Source: Hymenobacter aranciens (GTDB lineage Bacteria > Bacteroidota > Bacteroidia > Cytophagales > Hymenobacteraceae). Taken from it: a DNA stretch of 64,000 nucleotides. Positions 1 to 8,398 of the stretch are shown here, piece by piece (the stretch's first letter is position 1; each line of letters opens with the position of its first letter). A model generated the notes under the pieces. That model had not been told where the DNA came from and did no database searches. It worked only from the letters and a program-made list of their open reading frames with translations. The DNA lies in contig NZ_JAUQSY010000021.1 of the NCBI RefSeq assembly GCF_030580865.1, forward strand, positions 1 to 64,000. The letters run 5' to 3'. The position numbers and the translations under genes are program-made.

Positions 1-77
1 GTTAATGGTTAATGGTTAATGGTTAATGGTTAATGGTTAATGGTTAATGGTTAATGGTTAATGGTTAATGGTTAATG
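1..77. repeat. Heptanucleotide tandem array (GTTAATG)x11
   Basis: Eleven perfect copies of GTTAATG run from the window edge to base 77, so the array may extend further left. A degenerate inverted version of the same motif (CATTAAC/CATTAAT) is present at about 163-188, on the other side of a terminator hairpin. Both lie downstream of the minus-strand gene that ends at 192. Slipped-strand variation in copy number is expected for such an array; no coding role is visible. Confidence 0.95.
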
Positions 78-102
78 TGGGGCTTGATAGCTGGCTTAAA
101 CG

Positions 103-133
103 AAGAAAGCCTGACGCGAGGTCAGGCTTTCTT
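103..133 (-). terminator. Rho-independent-like terminator
   Basis: A 13-bp perfect stem (AAGAAAGCCTGAC paired with GTCAGGCTTTCTT) closes a 5-nt loop. It sits about 60 bases past the stop of the minus-strand gene at 192. Read on the minus strand the hairpin is followed by CGTTT, so the U-tract is short. It is the likely terminator of that gene. Confidence 0.7.
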
Positions 134-191
134 TACGGAGCGGACATAACCGCAATTAACCGCTAACCATTAATCATTAACCATTAAAAAC

Positions 192-647
192 TTACCGTTG
201 GCCCAGCACCGTGATATCGTTGCCGGTTTCGGGGAAGACGAAGTGGCCGCTGACGGCTTTCTTGCCCGCCACGCGGCATTCCCAGGTGTAGCGGCCGGGG
301 ACGGCTTTGGCCGCCTCGCCGCCTTCGGTTTTGAAGTAATCGGGGTCGGACGGCTCGGTGGGGAAGAGGACATCGATGCCGGTCTGGCCTTTTTCGAGCT
401 CTTTGATGAGCAGGTATTCTTTGCCGGTTTTCTCGCTGCGCACCACAAACGTAGCAGTGTAGGGGCCGAGCTGACCGTATTTATCCAGAATGCCGAGCTT
501 GATTTGAGCGGTTGTGCTCACCATCCAGGTTTGGGCCTGGGCCTCGGTGGTAGCGCCGAGAGCAGCCAAAAAAAACAGCAACACAACTACCCGCCCAAGC
601 GGGGCCAACTGCTTGAGTCGGGAAGACCAGAGTAAAGTAGATGTCAT
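192..647 (-). CDS. Small secreted protein of unknown function
   Basis: Encodes 151 aa from the ATG at 647; an in-frame TTG six bases upstream is less likely. Residues about 18-40 form a signal peptide (hydrophobic VVVLLFFLAALGA, then an AQAQ cleavage region). The mature part is about 110 residues and looks beta-rich, with many glycines and aromatics (LGPYTATFVV, PGRYTWECRV), as in small beta-sandwich envelope proteins. No catalytic motif is seen and no family is recognised. It stands alone with a terminator downstream, facing away from the plus-strand HNH gene. Periplasmic or surface location follows from the signal peptide; function is unknown. Confidence 0.75.
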   Translation of the reverse strand: MTSTLLWSSRLKQLAPLGRVVVLLFFLAALGATTEAQAQTWMVSTTAQIKLGILDKYGQLGPYTATFVVRSEKTGKEYLLIKELEKGQTGIDVLFPTEPSDPDYFKTEGGEAAKAVPGRYTWECRVAGKKAVSGHFVFPETGNDITVLGQR

Positions 648-826
648 CAGCAAAATGGAAAAAAGTGGTGAGTGAGGAAATTGGACTTATCGGAGAGTGT
701 AACCAGTGTTGCTATGCAAGTGCTGCGGCCAAGTTAGGGCTTGCTTGCTGAAAAAGCAACTTGCGCCCACTTTTTTTTGTTAAACAAGCAAATCAGCTAC
801 TTCCCAAAGTTGGCTTTTGGCAATAT

Positions 827-1156
827 ATGGCACGACGACCCAAATCCGGTGTGGCTCCCGCGTGGCCCAGACCGGCAACTTCGCCCGAGACGTATTGTGG
901 GCTTTGTGAGCGGCAGGTGCAGCATACCTCGCGCCACCACCTGGTGCCGCGCGAGGAAGGCGGCCGCTACGGCCCGGTGGTGGATTTGTGCCAGCCCTGC
1001 CACAGCAGCGTTCACCGCTTTTTGAGCAACCAGGCGCTGGCCCGGCACTACAATACCGTGGAAGCGCTGCGCCAGGCCGAGGAACTGCAGACGTATCTGA
1101 AGTGGATTCGGCGGCAGCGGGTGGAGCGCATCAGCAACCGGCGCGCCCGGCGGTAG
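827..1156 (+). CDS. HNH-type nuclease-like protein
   Basis: Encodes 109 aa from the ATG at 827. The frame is also open from 761, but the upstream part is AT-rich and reads like leader. The core has a zinc-ribbon/HNH arrangement: CGLC near residue 23, RHHLVPRE, then CQPCHSSVH. This matches HNH-like proteins with two CxxC knuckles around a HH active-site pair. Known HNH proteins of this size cut or bind DNA, but many bacterial members have no assigned role. The C-terminus is very basic (RRQRVERISNRRARR), which fits nucleic-acid binding. It lies 27 bases upstream of the next plus-strand gene and may share its transcript. Confidence 0.7.
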   Translation: MARRPKSGVAPAWPRPATSPETYCGLCERQVQHTSRHHLVPREEGGRYGPVVDLCQPCHSSVHRFLSNQALARHYNTVEALRQAEELQTYLKWIRRQRVERISNRRARR

Positions 1157-1183
1157 CGCCAGGTTTCGCCCGACCTTTGCGCT

Positions 1184-2239
1184 GTGAAACGAACCTTCGT
1201 ACCCTTCGCCCAGCTCCGCCAGCAGCCTACTATCATCGTGGATAGCGTGGGTACCGGCGCTGCCCTGACGCTGGCCCACTGGCGCGGCGCCAGCACGCCC
1301 GAAGCCCTGCGCGACGATACCAGCGCCGGCTCGGTGCTGCGGGCGCTGCACCAGCCTGCCACGCCCGGCCTGGAAGCAGCGGCCGTGACGGCCAACCACT
1401 TCGATGTTGATGGTTTCGTGGGCGTGTGGAGTTTGTTGCATCCGGAACTGGCGCGGCAGCACGAGAAGCTGTTGCGGCTGGTAGCCGTATTAGGCGACTT
1501 CCGGGAAATCGACTGGGCGCACCCGCTGGCCGACCACGCGTTGCAGCTGGTGGGCTGGCTCAATGCCGAGGAAAAAGCTCATTTCTACGAGCCCTTCGGC
1601 GCACCCGCCCGGCGGCGGCGCGAGGATGAGGCCTCGGTCGAGAAGTTCGAGTGGTTTTTGCCGCGCTTCGCGGCGGTTTTGGAAAATCCTGAGGCGGGCC
1701 AAGCGGCGTGGCAGCCGGAATACGAGCGGGTGAAAGCTGCGGCAGCCACTATGCGCGGCCCGGCTACGCAGCTGCGCGATTACCCGGAAATCGGGCTATT
1801 GGTGGTGCAAACCCCGGCGCCGCTACCTTATTATGCACTATTCGGACCCACGGCGGGCTTCGATATCGTGCTGAGTATGTACAATAACCAGCGCTACGAG
1901 CTGGAATACAAATACACGACGTGGATTGACCTGGCAAGCCGCCCCACGCTGCCGCGCCTGCACCTCGCGCCGCTGGTGGCCCGCCTGAATGAGCTGGAAA
2001 CCAGCGGCCATAGCTGGGCCGCCGACGGCATCACCGACACCGGCCCGCTACTGCGCCTGAGCGGCCGCAAGCTCAGCAAAGCCGAGCGCTACGCCGACCC
2101 CGACGGGCGGCCGATTTATGCGTCGTCCATCGCGCCGGAGGTGCTGGAGCGGGAGGTCGTGGCGTTTTTCCGGCGGGGCTACGCGGGCCTGCTGCCCCGA
2201 AAATACTGGACCTGGGCGGAGATAAAAGCTTCTTCCTGA
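1184..2239 (+). CDS. Uncharacterised cytoplasmic protein with an HFDVDG motif
   Basis: Encodes 351 aa from a GTG at 1184, 27 bases after the HNH-like gene. It has no signal peptide or membrane segment. Early residues contain IIVDSVGTGAALTLAHW and then NHFDVDGFVGVW, a pattern reminiscent of the acidic metal-binding loops of DHH-type phosphoesterases; the rest does not clearly follow that family. I suspect it belongs to a Bacteroidota DUF (possibly DUF6687) but cannot confirm this. It ends one base before the convergent sbcC stop, with no terminator between them. Function unknown. Confidence 0.7.
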   Translation: MKRTFVPFAQLRQQPTIIVDSVGTGAALTLAHWRGASTPEALRDDTSAGSVLRALHQPATPGLEAAAVTANHFDVDGFVGVWSLLHPELARQHEKLLRLVAVLGDFREIDWAHPLADHALQLVGWLNAEEKAHFYEPFGAPARRRREDEASVEKFEWFLPRFAAVLENPEAGQAAWQPEYERVKAAAATMRGPATQLRDYPEIGLLVVQTPAPLPYYALFGPTAGFDIVLSMYNNQRYELEYKYTTWIDLASRPTLPRLHLAPLVARLNELETSGHSWAADGITDTGPLLRLSGRKLSKAERYADPDGRPIYASSIAPEVLEREVVAFFRRGYAGLLPRKYWTWAEIKASS

Positions 2240-2240
2240 G

Positions 2241-5200
2241 CTACAATACTGCGCAGCTGGTTTCGTCGCCCATTACGCCCACTACGTGCACGGTGCTGTT
2301 GCCGCCCGCGCCGGGCCGCACCCGGATTTGGGTGCTGATACGGTCCTTCAAATCAGCGACGTGCGAGATGACGCCAATCATCTTACCGGAGTGCTGCAGG
2401 CGTTCGAGGGCGTCGAGGGCGGTGTTGAGGGCGTCGGGGTCGAGGGTGCCGAAGCCTTCGTCGATAAACAGCGACTCGATGCGGGCCTTGTGACCAGCCA
2501 ATTCACTTAGGCCCAGGGCCAGGGCCAGGCTTACGAGGAAGCTTTCGCCGCCCGAGAGCGAGGCCATGGGGCGCACGGTGTCGGCCTGGTCGTGGTCGAT
2601 AATTTGCAGCTCCAGGTTGCGGTTGGGGGTTTTGAGGATGGTGTAGCGGCCGGTGAGCTGGCGCAGGCGCAGGTTGGCCAGCCGGGCCAGGTGGCTGAGC
2701 GTTAGGCCTTGGGCAAACTGACTGAACTTGTCGCCCCGCGCCGAGCCGATTTGCTCGCTCAGGTCCTGCCAGCGCTGCTCTTCCTGCTGGCGCAGCTTCA
2801 GCTCGCGCTGGCCCTCGGCCTGCTGTTGGCGGGCGTCGTCGTCCTGCTTGAGCTGGTTGCCGATGGCGCCCAGCTTCTGCTGCAGAATGTCGTCGGCCGC
2901 CGACAGGGCTTGGAGCTGGGCCGTGAGCTGGGCGGTGGAGTGGGGCGTGAGGGCGGCCTCGGCGTGGCGGTGCTGCTCGGCGCTGAGGTCGGCGAGGCGG
3001 CGGGCGGTGGCGGCCTGGGCAGTGAGGTGGCTTTGGCGCCGCTTTTCGAGGCGCTCGGCCTCGGCCGGGGGCAGCAGCAGGGCCTGGGCTTCGGCCACGG
3101 TGCTGAGGCCGGCGGCGGCCAATGCCGCAGTCAGGTCGGTCTGCCTTTGGGTATGGGTTGCCTGGTGGGCAGCTAGTTGGACCTGGCGTTCGGCTTGCGC
3201 ATTCTGGCGGATGGCCAGCTCCTGCTGCTGCTGGGCCAGGTGCGTCTGGGCCTGCGTGAGGGCTTCGGCCAGCTGGCGGGTGGTTTGGTGCAGCTGCTCG
3301 GCCTCGGCGCTGGGGTCGGCCCCGGCATAGTGGGTGAAGCGGGCGGCGCGCTGCTGGTCAACCTTCTCCTGCTCGGCTTCCAGGTCGGTGGCGTCGGCGG
3401 CCAGCTCGCTGGTTTTTTCAGCTAGCTTTTTCTCATACACCGTATGCTGGCCCTTACGCTCATGTAGTTCTTTTCCCAGTTTTTCCAGCTTACCGGCCTG
3501 TTCGTCGTAGTGTTCAGCGCGCTCGCGCAGGGTGGCCAAGATGCCATCGAACACCAGCCGGGCGGGCAGCGCCAGCTGGTGCGGCCGCAGCAGGTCCTGA
3601 ATGGTTTGCTGAAAAATATCGGCCTGCTCGCGCCAGTGAATCTGCTCCGTGGCAATGGTATTCAGCTCGGTTTCGGTAGCTAGCTGCCGCTCTTCAAGCC
3701 GGGGAATTTCTTTTTGGGCGACGGTAGCTGCCTCGACGGCTTTCGTATATTTATCCCGCAGCTCAGCCAGTCGCTCATCAAGCGTAGCCAGGCGGCGGCG
3801 GCTGGCTACAGCGCTGGCATGCTGGGCGGTGGCTGCCGCCAGTAGCTCGCGAATAGCCGCCGGGTCGGCCGGTTGGGCGGGGCTGGGGTTGAGAATGGCG
3901 GCCAGCTCCGCTGCTTGCTGGCGGGCGACTTCGGCGGCAGCAGTAGCTTCCTGGGCCAGCAGCAGGCGCTGCTGCCGAGCCGTTTGGCGGCGGGTGAGGT
4001 CGGTGGTGGCCTCCCGCAGCTCCTGCTCTAAAATTATCAGGGCCTGCTGCTGCTGGGCTTCGCGCTGCTCCTGCTCGGTGGTTTCGGCGGTGAAATCATG
4101 GCCGAAAGCGTGCTCCAGCGCGCCGCAGAGGGGGCAGGGCTGGTGGGGCTGCAGCTGCTGGCGGTGGGCGTTGAGGTCGGCCAGGGCCTGCTGGGCGCGC
4201 AGCTCGCGCCGGTAGCTTTCCAGCAGGCGCTGGCCGTCGGCGCGGCGGGTTTCGAGGTGGGCCACGGCGGTTTCGGCGGTGGTCAGGGTGGGGGCTTCGC
4301 GCTCGGTTTCGGCGGTGAGGGCGGCGGCGCGGGCCTGATTGTCGTGGGCGGCTTCGGCTTTGGGCAATAGCTGCTGCAGGCCTTGCAGATAGGCCGTGAT
4401 GTCGTCGGCGCGCTGGGCCAGGGCGGCGGGCGTGGTGCCCGCCAGCAGGGCGTCGCGCTCGGTGCGGCAAGGCTGGCCCTCGTCCTTGATTGCCTGCTGC
4501 TCGGCTAGGGCGGCTTCGGCCAGGGCCTGCTGCCGCGTCAGGTCGGCGGTAGTGGCTTGCTGGTTTTTGCTTAGCTCGTCGCGGCGCGCTTCGCGGGTGG
4601 CTAGCTCCTTTTGGGCAGCTTGCAGGTCAATTATTTCCCGGCTTAGGTTGTTGATTTGGTCACTTAACTTAATCTCGGCGCTGTGGGCCATAAGCCACTG
4701 GTCGAGCGCTGTGTTTTCGGTTTGCAGGCCGGCTATTTCCTCGGCTTGCCGGGCCAGGGCGCTTTGCTCCTGCGTCAAGTCCCTCAAGTCTTTCGCGTGC
4801 GCCTGGCGCTTCTGCGTCAGCTGCTGCTGACTCACGGCAATGGCGGCGTCCTGCTTGCCGGCTTCTTCCAGCACGGGGCGCAGGCGGGTTTCTTCGGCTA
4901 CGGCGGCGGCGTGGGTTTCGGTGGCGGTGGTGTGGCGGCTGGTGGCGGCGCGCACGGCCTGCTCCCAGTCGGGCAGGGCAGCTTCCAGCTCTTGCAGCTG
5001 CGTTACGTCGCGGGCCAGCTCCTGGGCGGCAGCTTCGGCCAGGGCCAAGGGCGTGGCTACATCTTTGGCCCGCTGGTGGCCGGCCAGACGGGCAAACTCA
5101 GGCTGCAGCCGCTCGTCGTCGGCTTGTAGCTGCTCCACTTCACGGGCGGTGTCGCGCAGCTGCTTATCAAGCTGGTCAAGTTGGGTGCGCCAGGTTAGGC

Positions 5201-5957
5201 ACACGTTCAGGTCGCCGTACTCCTCGTGGTGCTGTTCCACCTGCTCGTTAAGCTCGGCAATCTGGGTTTCCAGAGCCGTGCGCTCGTCTGCCGTCAGCAG
5301 GCGGGTGGCGGCTAGCTTGGCGCTTAGGAGCTTGGTTTTGAGTTCTTCTTCCTTGGCTTTCTCAAATGCCGCAATTGACAAGCGCGAGTAAATACCCACG
5401 TTGGTCATCTTCTCCAGTAGGGCGCTGCGCTCCTTTTCCGGCGCGTGCAGAAACCGCGCAAACTTACCCTGACTGAGCAGAATGGCCTGCTCGAACTGCC
5501 CGAAGTCCAGCCCCGACAACTCGCTCACCCGCGCCGGCACCGCTTCCTTGCCGCTCACCACCGCCTCACCCGACGGACTCACCACCAGCGTCATGGCATC
5601 CTGGTTCAGCCCGCCCTTGTCGGTGCCGCGGGTCTTGCGCTTCACCTCCCAGCGCGAGCGGTAGCGCACGCGGGTGGTGGCGCCGGTATCGGCATCGGTG
5701 GCGTACACTTCAAACTCTACTTCCGAAAACGCCTCATTAGCGTGGCGGCTCACCATCTCGCCCACCTGCCGGTCGTGGCGCGGCACCCGGCCGTAGAGGC
5801 CCACTGCAATGGCATCGAGCAGGGTGCTCTTGCCCGCCCCCGTGGGCCCGGTGATGGCAAACAAGCCGGTATCAGCCAGCGGGGTAGTGTCGAAACGAAT
5901 AAGGTAGGGTCCGGGCAGCGAGTTGAGGTTGGCGAAGCGGATGCTGATAATTTTCAT
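2241..5957 (-). CDS. sbcC: SbcC, ATPase subunit of the SbcCD (Mre11-Rad50-type) nuclease
   Basis: Encodes 1238 aa. The start is the ATG at 5957 (MKIISIRFANLNSL); the frame is open upstream but those residues are not SbcC-like. Features in order: Walker A GPTGAGKST (residues 37-45), a long Q/E/A-rich coiled coil, a zinc-hook CPLC near residue 607, a second coiled coil, the ABC signature LSGGES, and a Walker B/D-loop LFIDEGFGTLD. SbcC drives ATP-dependent opening of the SbcD nuclease on DNA ends and hairpins, and SbcCD cuts long palindromes. Length fits the family. sbcD lies upstream on the same strand but is separated by about 440 bp containing a palindromic repeat. Confidence 0.97.
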   Translation of the reverse strand: MKIISIRFANLNSLPGPYLIRFDTTPLADTGLFAITGPTGAGKSTLLDAIAVGLYGRVPRHDRQVGEMVSRHANEAFSEVEFEVYATDADTGATTRVRYRSRWEVKRKTRGTDKGGLNQDAMTLVVSPSGEAVVSGKEAVPARVSELSGLDFGQFEQAILLSQGKFARFLHAPEKERSALLEKMTNVGIYSRLSIAAFEKAKEEELKTKLLSAKLAATRLLTADERTALETQIAELNEQVEQHHEEYGDLNVCLTWRTQLDQLDKQLRDTAREVEQLQADDERLQPEFARLAGHQRAKDVATPLALAEAAAQELARDVTQLQELEAALPDWEQAVRAATSRHTTATETHAAAVAEETRLRPVLEEAGKQDAAIAVSQQQLTQKRQAHAKDLRDLTQEQSALARQAEEIAGLQTENTALDQWLMAHSAEIKLSDQINNLSREIIDLQAAQKELATREARRDELSKNQQATTADLTRQQALAEAALAEQQAIKDEGQPCRTERDALLAGTTPAALAQRADDITAYLQGLQQLLPKAEAAHDNQARAAALTAETEREAPTLTTAETAVAHLETRRADGQRLLESYRRELRAQQALADLNAHRQQLQPHQPCPLCGALEHAFGHDFTAETTEQEQREAQQQQALIILEQELREATTDLTRRQTARQQRLLLAQEATAAAEVARQQAAELAAILNPSPAQPADPAAIRELLAAATAQHASAVASRRRLATLDERLAELRDKYTKAVEAATVAQKEIPRLEERQLATETELNTIATEQIHWREQADIFQQTIQDLLRPHQLALPARLVFDGILATLRERAEHYDEQAGKLEKLGKELHERKGQHTVYEKKLAEKTSELAADATDLEAEQEKVDQQRAARFTHYAGADPSAEAEQLHQTTRQLAEALTQAQTHLAQQQQELAIRQNAQAERQVQLAAHQATHTQRQTDLTAALAAAGLSTVAEAQALLLPPAEAERLEKRRQSHLTAQAATARRLADLSAEQHRHAEAALTPHSTAQLTAQLQALSAADDILQQKLGAIGNQLKQDDDARQQQAEGQRELKLRQQEEQRWQDLSEQIGSARGDKFSQFAQGLTLSHLARLANLRLRQLTGRYTILKTPNRNLELQIIDHDQADTVRPMASLSGGESFLVSLALALGLSELAGHKARIESLFIDEGFGTLDPDALNTALDALERLQHSGKMIGVISHVADLKDRISTQIRVRPGAGGNSTVHVVGVMGDETSCAVL

Positions 5958-6204
5958 GCTAACTAATTTCCTGCAATACTCCCCGAAGATACGACAGGGG
6001 GCGGCCCGGCTACAATGGCTGCCTGGGCCGCAACCGGTGCCGGCCTCACACCATTTTGCCCGGCGTAACATTAGGTGAGGTGCTAACTAACCTCACACCT
6101 TTTCGAGTCAAGCAAAATTGCGTGAGGTACCGGGCGACCTCACACAATTTTGTGCCCGTCAAAATCCTGTGAGGTCGTTCTTATTCGCGGACTACAGAAC
6201 TCAA

Positions 6205-6400
6205 GCGGCGGAATAGCCGCGAAGCGGCGACATGTTGGTAGTTGTAACGGAAAGCAGAAGTAACCAGAGCCGCAAAGCGGCGGCACTTTCACTAGGCAGT
6301 AGTGCCGCCGCTTTGCGGCTCCCCAACGTCTGGGCTTGATTATTACCAACGTGCCGCTGCTTCGCGGCTACGCCGCAACGTAGGTTTCGCAAAGCCGAAC
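6205..6400. repeat. Compound palindromic intergenic repeat, family A copy 1
   Basis: The sbcD-sbcC gap (5958-6399) holds a layered inverted repeat. The centre is a perfect 21-bp stem at 6267-6287/6301-6321 (core AGCCGCAAAGCGGCGGCACT). Outer arms at 6205-6240 and 6344-6376 are imperfect inverted copies of each other (both carry TAGCCGCGAAGC and end GTTGGTA/TACCAAC). Most of the same sequence recurs at 29787-30006. The rest of the gap (5958-6204) has no gene; an ACCTCAC-type motif recurs there (6067-6180), which I cannot interpret. No transposase is present, so it looks like a REP/MITE-type element. Confidence 0.85.
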
Positions 6401-7641
6401 TACTCCTGCCCGCCCCAGGCGGCTGGGTCGGCTTCCGATAGTAATTGCCGCAACTCGCCGAACGTGCTGGTGAGCGCCGCCGCCCGCTCCGGCGGCAGGC
6501 CGGCCACGCGGCGGGCAAACACTTCTTCCACCGTCAGGTCGCTCAGCATTTGCAAGGGGGCCATTGCCGCCGCCAAATCCACTACTTCCGTCACGCGCTG
6601 GTGGCGCACGCCGCGGGGGGCCAGCAGCTGGCCTTTCTGCAGGTTCAGGGCGGCTTTCACCCGGGTCTGGACTTCGCCGGGCGTTTCGTCGGATTGCACC
6701 AGCACGTCGGCCCAGGCCACCAGCGGGAAGGCCGAGTTGTCGTAGGCAATGATTTCGCGCTCTACCTCTTCCAGCGAGCCGTGGAAGCGCTGCAGCCGGC
6801 GGCTCACCGGCACCGGCAGCGGCGTGATAACGGGCGGTGTGCCGGCCCCCGCAAAGTCCAGCAGCAGCACCTGCTGCCGGTCATCGGCTTCGGTGAACGA
6901 CAGCGGCACCGGCGAGCCCGAGTAGCGGATGTGCGCCCGCCCGCCCACCACCTGCGGGCGATGCAGGTGGCCCAGCGCCACGTAGTCAAAGGCGGCCGGG
7001 AAGTGCTCGGCCCCCACCAGCCCCAGCCCGCCGATGTGCACGTCGCGCTCGGCGCCTTCGCGGGCCTCGCCGCCGGCGGCGTAGAGGTGGCCGGTGGCCA
7101 GCACCGGCCGGTCCTGCTCGCGCAGGCGGCGCAGGGCGTCGTGGTCGGCCAGGGCGGCGTAGTGCCCGGCAATGCTTTCGCGGATGCGGAGCTGGCGCTC
7201 GTCGGGCGTTTCGCCGGCCACGGCCAGGCGGATGTCGCGGTCGCGCAGGAAGGGCACGGCGGCTACGGCCAGGCCGGGCAGACTGATTATCTGCTCGCCG
7301 GGGTCGGTGGGCACGCCGCCCACTACGTGAATGCGGAGCTGCCGCAGCAGCTGCCGCGAGGCGTTGAGCAGGCTGGGCGAGTCGTGGTTGCCGCCCACCA
7401 CCACGATGTCGCGGCAGCTGGTGGCCTGCATCCTCACCAGGAAGGTGTAGTATAGCTCCTGCGCCGCGTGCGAGGGCGAGGTGGTGTCGAACACGTCACC
7501 GGCAATGACCAGCGCGTCCACGCCGTAGGTTTGCACGGCCGTTAGCAGCCAGTCGAGAAACAGCTGCTGCTCGGTGAGGCGCTCCTGGCCGGTGAGGAAG
7601 TGCTGGCCGAGGTGCCAGTCGGCGGTGTGAAGGACGCGCAC
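6400..7641 (-). CDS. sbcD: SbcD, nuclease subunit of SbcCD
   Basis: Encodes 413 aa from a GTG at 7641 (VRVLHTADWHLGQ, the usual SbcD opening). The longer ORF runs back to 7716 through a CCCCT-rich repeat and is unlikely to be translated. Metallophosphoesterase motifs are all present: HTADWHLGQ, GDVFD, GGNHDSP and GHLHRPQ, followed by a C-terminal capping domain. It is the Mn-dependent 3'-5' exonuclease/endonuclease partner of SbcC in double-strand break and hairpin processing. Length is normal. The order sbcD then sbcC is conserved, but the pair is separated here by repeat DNA, so separate promoters are possible. Confidence 0.96.
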   Translation of the reverse strand: MRVLHTADWHLGQHFLTGQERLTEQQLFLDWLLTAVQTYGVDALVIAGDVFDTTSPSHAAQELYYTFLVRMQATSCRDIVVVGGNHDSPSLLNASRQLLRQLRIHVVGGVPTDPGEQIISLPGLAVAAVPFLRDRDIRLAVAGETPDERQLRIRESIAGHYAALADHDALRRLREQDRPVLATGHLYAAGGEAREGAERDVHIGGLGLVGAEHFPAAFDYVALGHLHRPQVVGGRAHIRYSGSPVPLSFTEADDRQQVLLLDFAGAGTPPVITPLPVPVSRRLQRFHGSLEEVEREIIAYDNSAFPLVAWADVLVQSDETPGEVQTRVKAALNLQKGQLLAPRGVRHQRVTEVVDLAAAMAPLQMLSDLTVEEVFARRVAGLPPERAAALTSTFGELRQLLSEADPAAWGGQE

Positions 7642-7689
7642 GGGGGGGTAGAGGGAAGCGTTGGGGGATTTACTCAAAGTTACGGCCGA

Positions 7690-7799
7690 AACCTCACCCC
7701 CTGACCCCCTCTCCAAAAGAGAGGGGGCACCGGTCCTGCACCTATCGAGAGTCGTTCGGCTCCCCCTCTCTTTTGGAGAGGGGGCCGGGGGGTGAGGTT
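7690..7799. repeat. CCCCT-rich palindromic repeat, family B copy 1
   Basis: Arms of about 38 bp at 7690-7727 and 7762-7799 are near-perfect inverted copies (AACCTCACCCCCTGACCCCC against its complement). The spacer is about 34 bp and carries CACCGGTCCTG and GTTCGGCTC. The same element, more diverged, occurs at 10439-10556 and 41505-41636. It lies between the NADAR gene stop (7815) and the sbcD start. It would fold into a strong hairpin in RNA of either strand. Confidence 0.9.
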
Positions 7800-7814
7800 G
7801 AACGCGGAGGGCGA

Positions 7815-8360
7815 CTACCGCAGCCTATCCCGCACCTCCATCAGCGCAAAGCCCAGCAGGTTGAGCCCGTCCCAGCGGCGCGGGTCGGCGGCGCGCTCGT
7901 CATCCGCCACCAGCCCGATGCCCCAGATGCGGTCCACGGGGCTGGCTTCTACCAGCACGCGGTTGTTGGTATTCAGCAGGAACTCCCGCAGCTCGGGGTG
8001 TTGACTGAACTTCGCGAAGTTGCCGCGCACCACGATGGCCATGCGCTTGGCAGTCCACGCCGCGTCGTCGAAGCCGCGCACCTGGCGGCCCAGGCTCTTG
8101 GCCTCGGCCGGGGTTTTGGCGGCGATGATGCGCTGGAATACGTCTTCGTTGTCAAACAGCCGGGCCTTCTGCGCCATCATCCAGTGCTCGGCCGTGGCGT
8201 AGCTTACGCCGTCAATCACAAACGGCGCCACCCACCACTGGCTGAAGCAGCTGGCGGTGATGTCGCCGCTCTTGCTGCGCTGGTGGCCCCAGAAATAGAG
8301 GTATTTCGGGCGCTGGCCGCTGTCAATGACTGTGAGGAGCCAGTCTAGGGTGTAGGTCAT
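7815..8360 (-). CDS. NADAR family protein (YbiA-like)
   Basis: Encodes 181 aa. The NADAR signature is clear: YLYFWGHQ near the N-terminus, CFSQWWVAPFVIDG, YATAEHWMMAQKA, GNFAKFSQHPELREFLL and a C-terminal VDRIWGIGL followed by GLNLLGFALMEVR. Known family members (YbiA, riboflavin-pathway N-glycosidases) hydrolyse N-glycosidic bonds of reactive intermediates, and others act on ADP-ribosylated substrates. No toxin or ART neighbour is present, so a housekeeping or damage-clearing role is more likely than defence. It is cytoplasmic and full length. The gene stands alone between the STAS-like gene and repeat family B. Confidence 0.93.
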   Translation of the reverse strand: MTYTLDWLLTVIDSGQRPKYLYFWGHQRSKSGDITASCFSQWWVAPFVIDGVSYATAEHWMMAQKARLFDNEDVFQRIIAAKTPAEAKSLGRQVRGFDDAAWTAKRMAIVVRGNFAKFSQHPELREFLLNTNNRVLVEASPVDRIWGIGLVADDERAADPRRWDGLNLLGFALMEVRDRLR

Positions 8361-8398
8361 GGTAACGTTTATGGGAATGCGAGGCCATTCATTCCTGA

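Noticed and set aside
1184..2239. DHH-family phosphoesterase
   Set aside because: HFDVDG resembles a DHH loop, but the other DHH motifs are not found, so only an unknown-function call is made.
5958..6071. N-terminal extension of SbcC
   Set aside because: The added residues are Cys/Gly-rich and unlike SbcC; MKIISIRFANLNSL at 5957 is the conserved start.
7815..8360. Anti-phage role for the NADAR protein
   Set aside because: No ADP-ribosyltransferase, toxin or other defence gene is adjacent; the surroundings are housekeeping genes.
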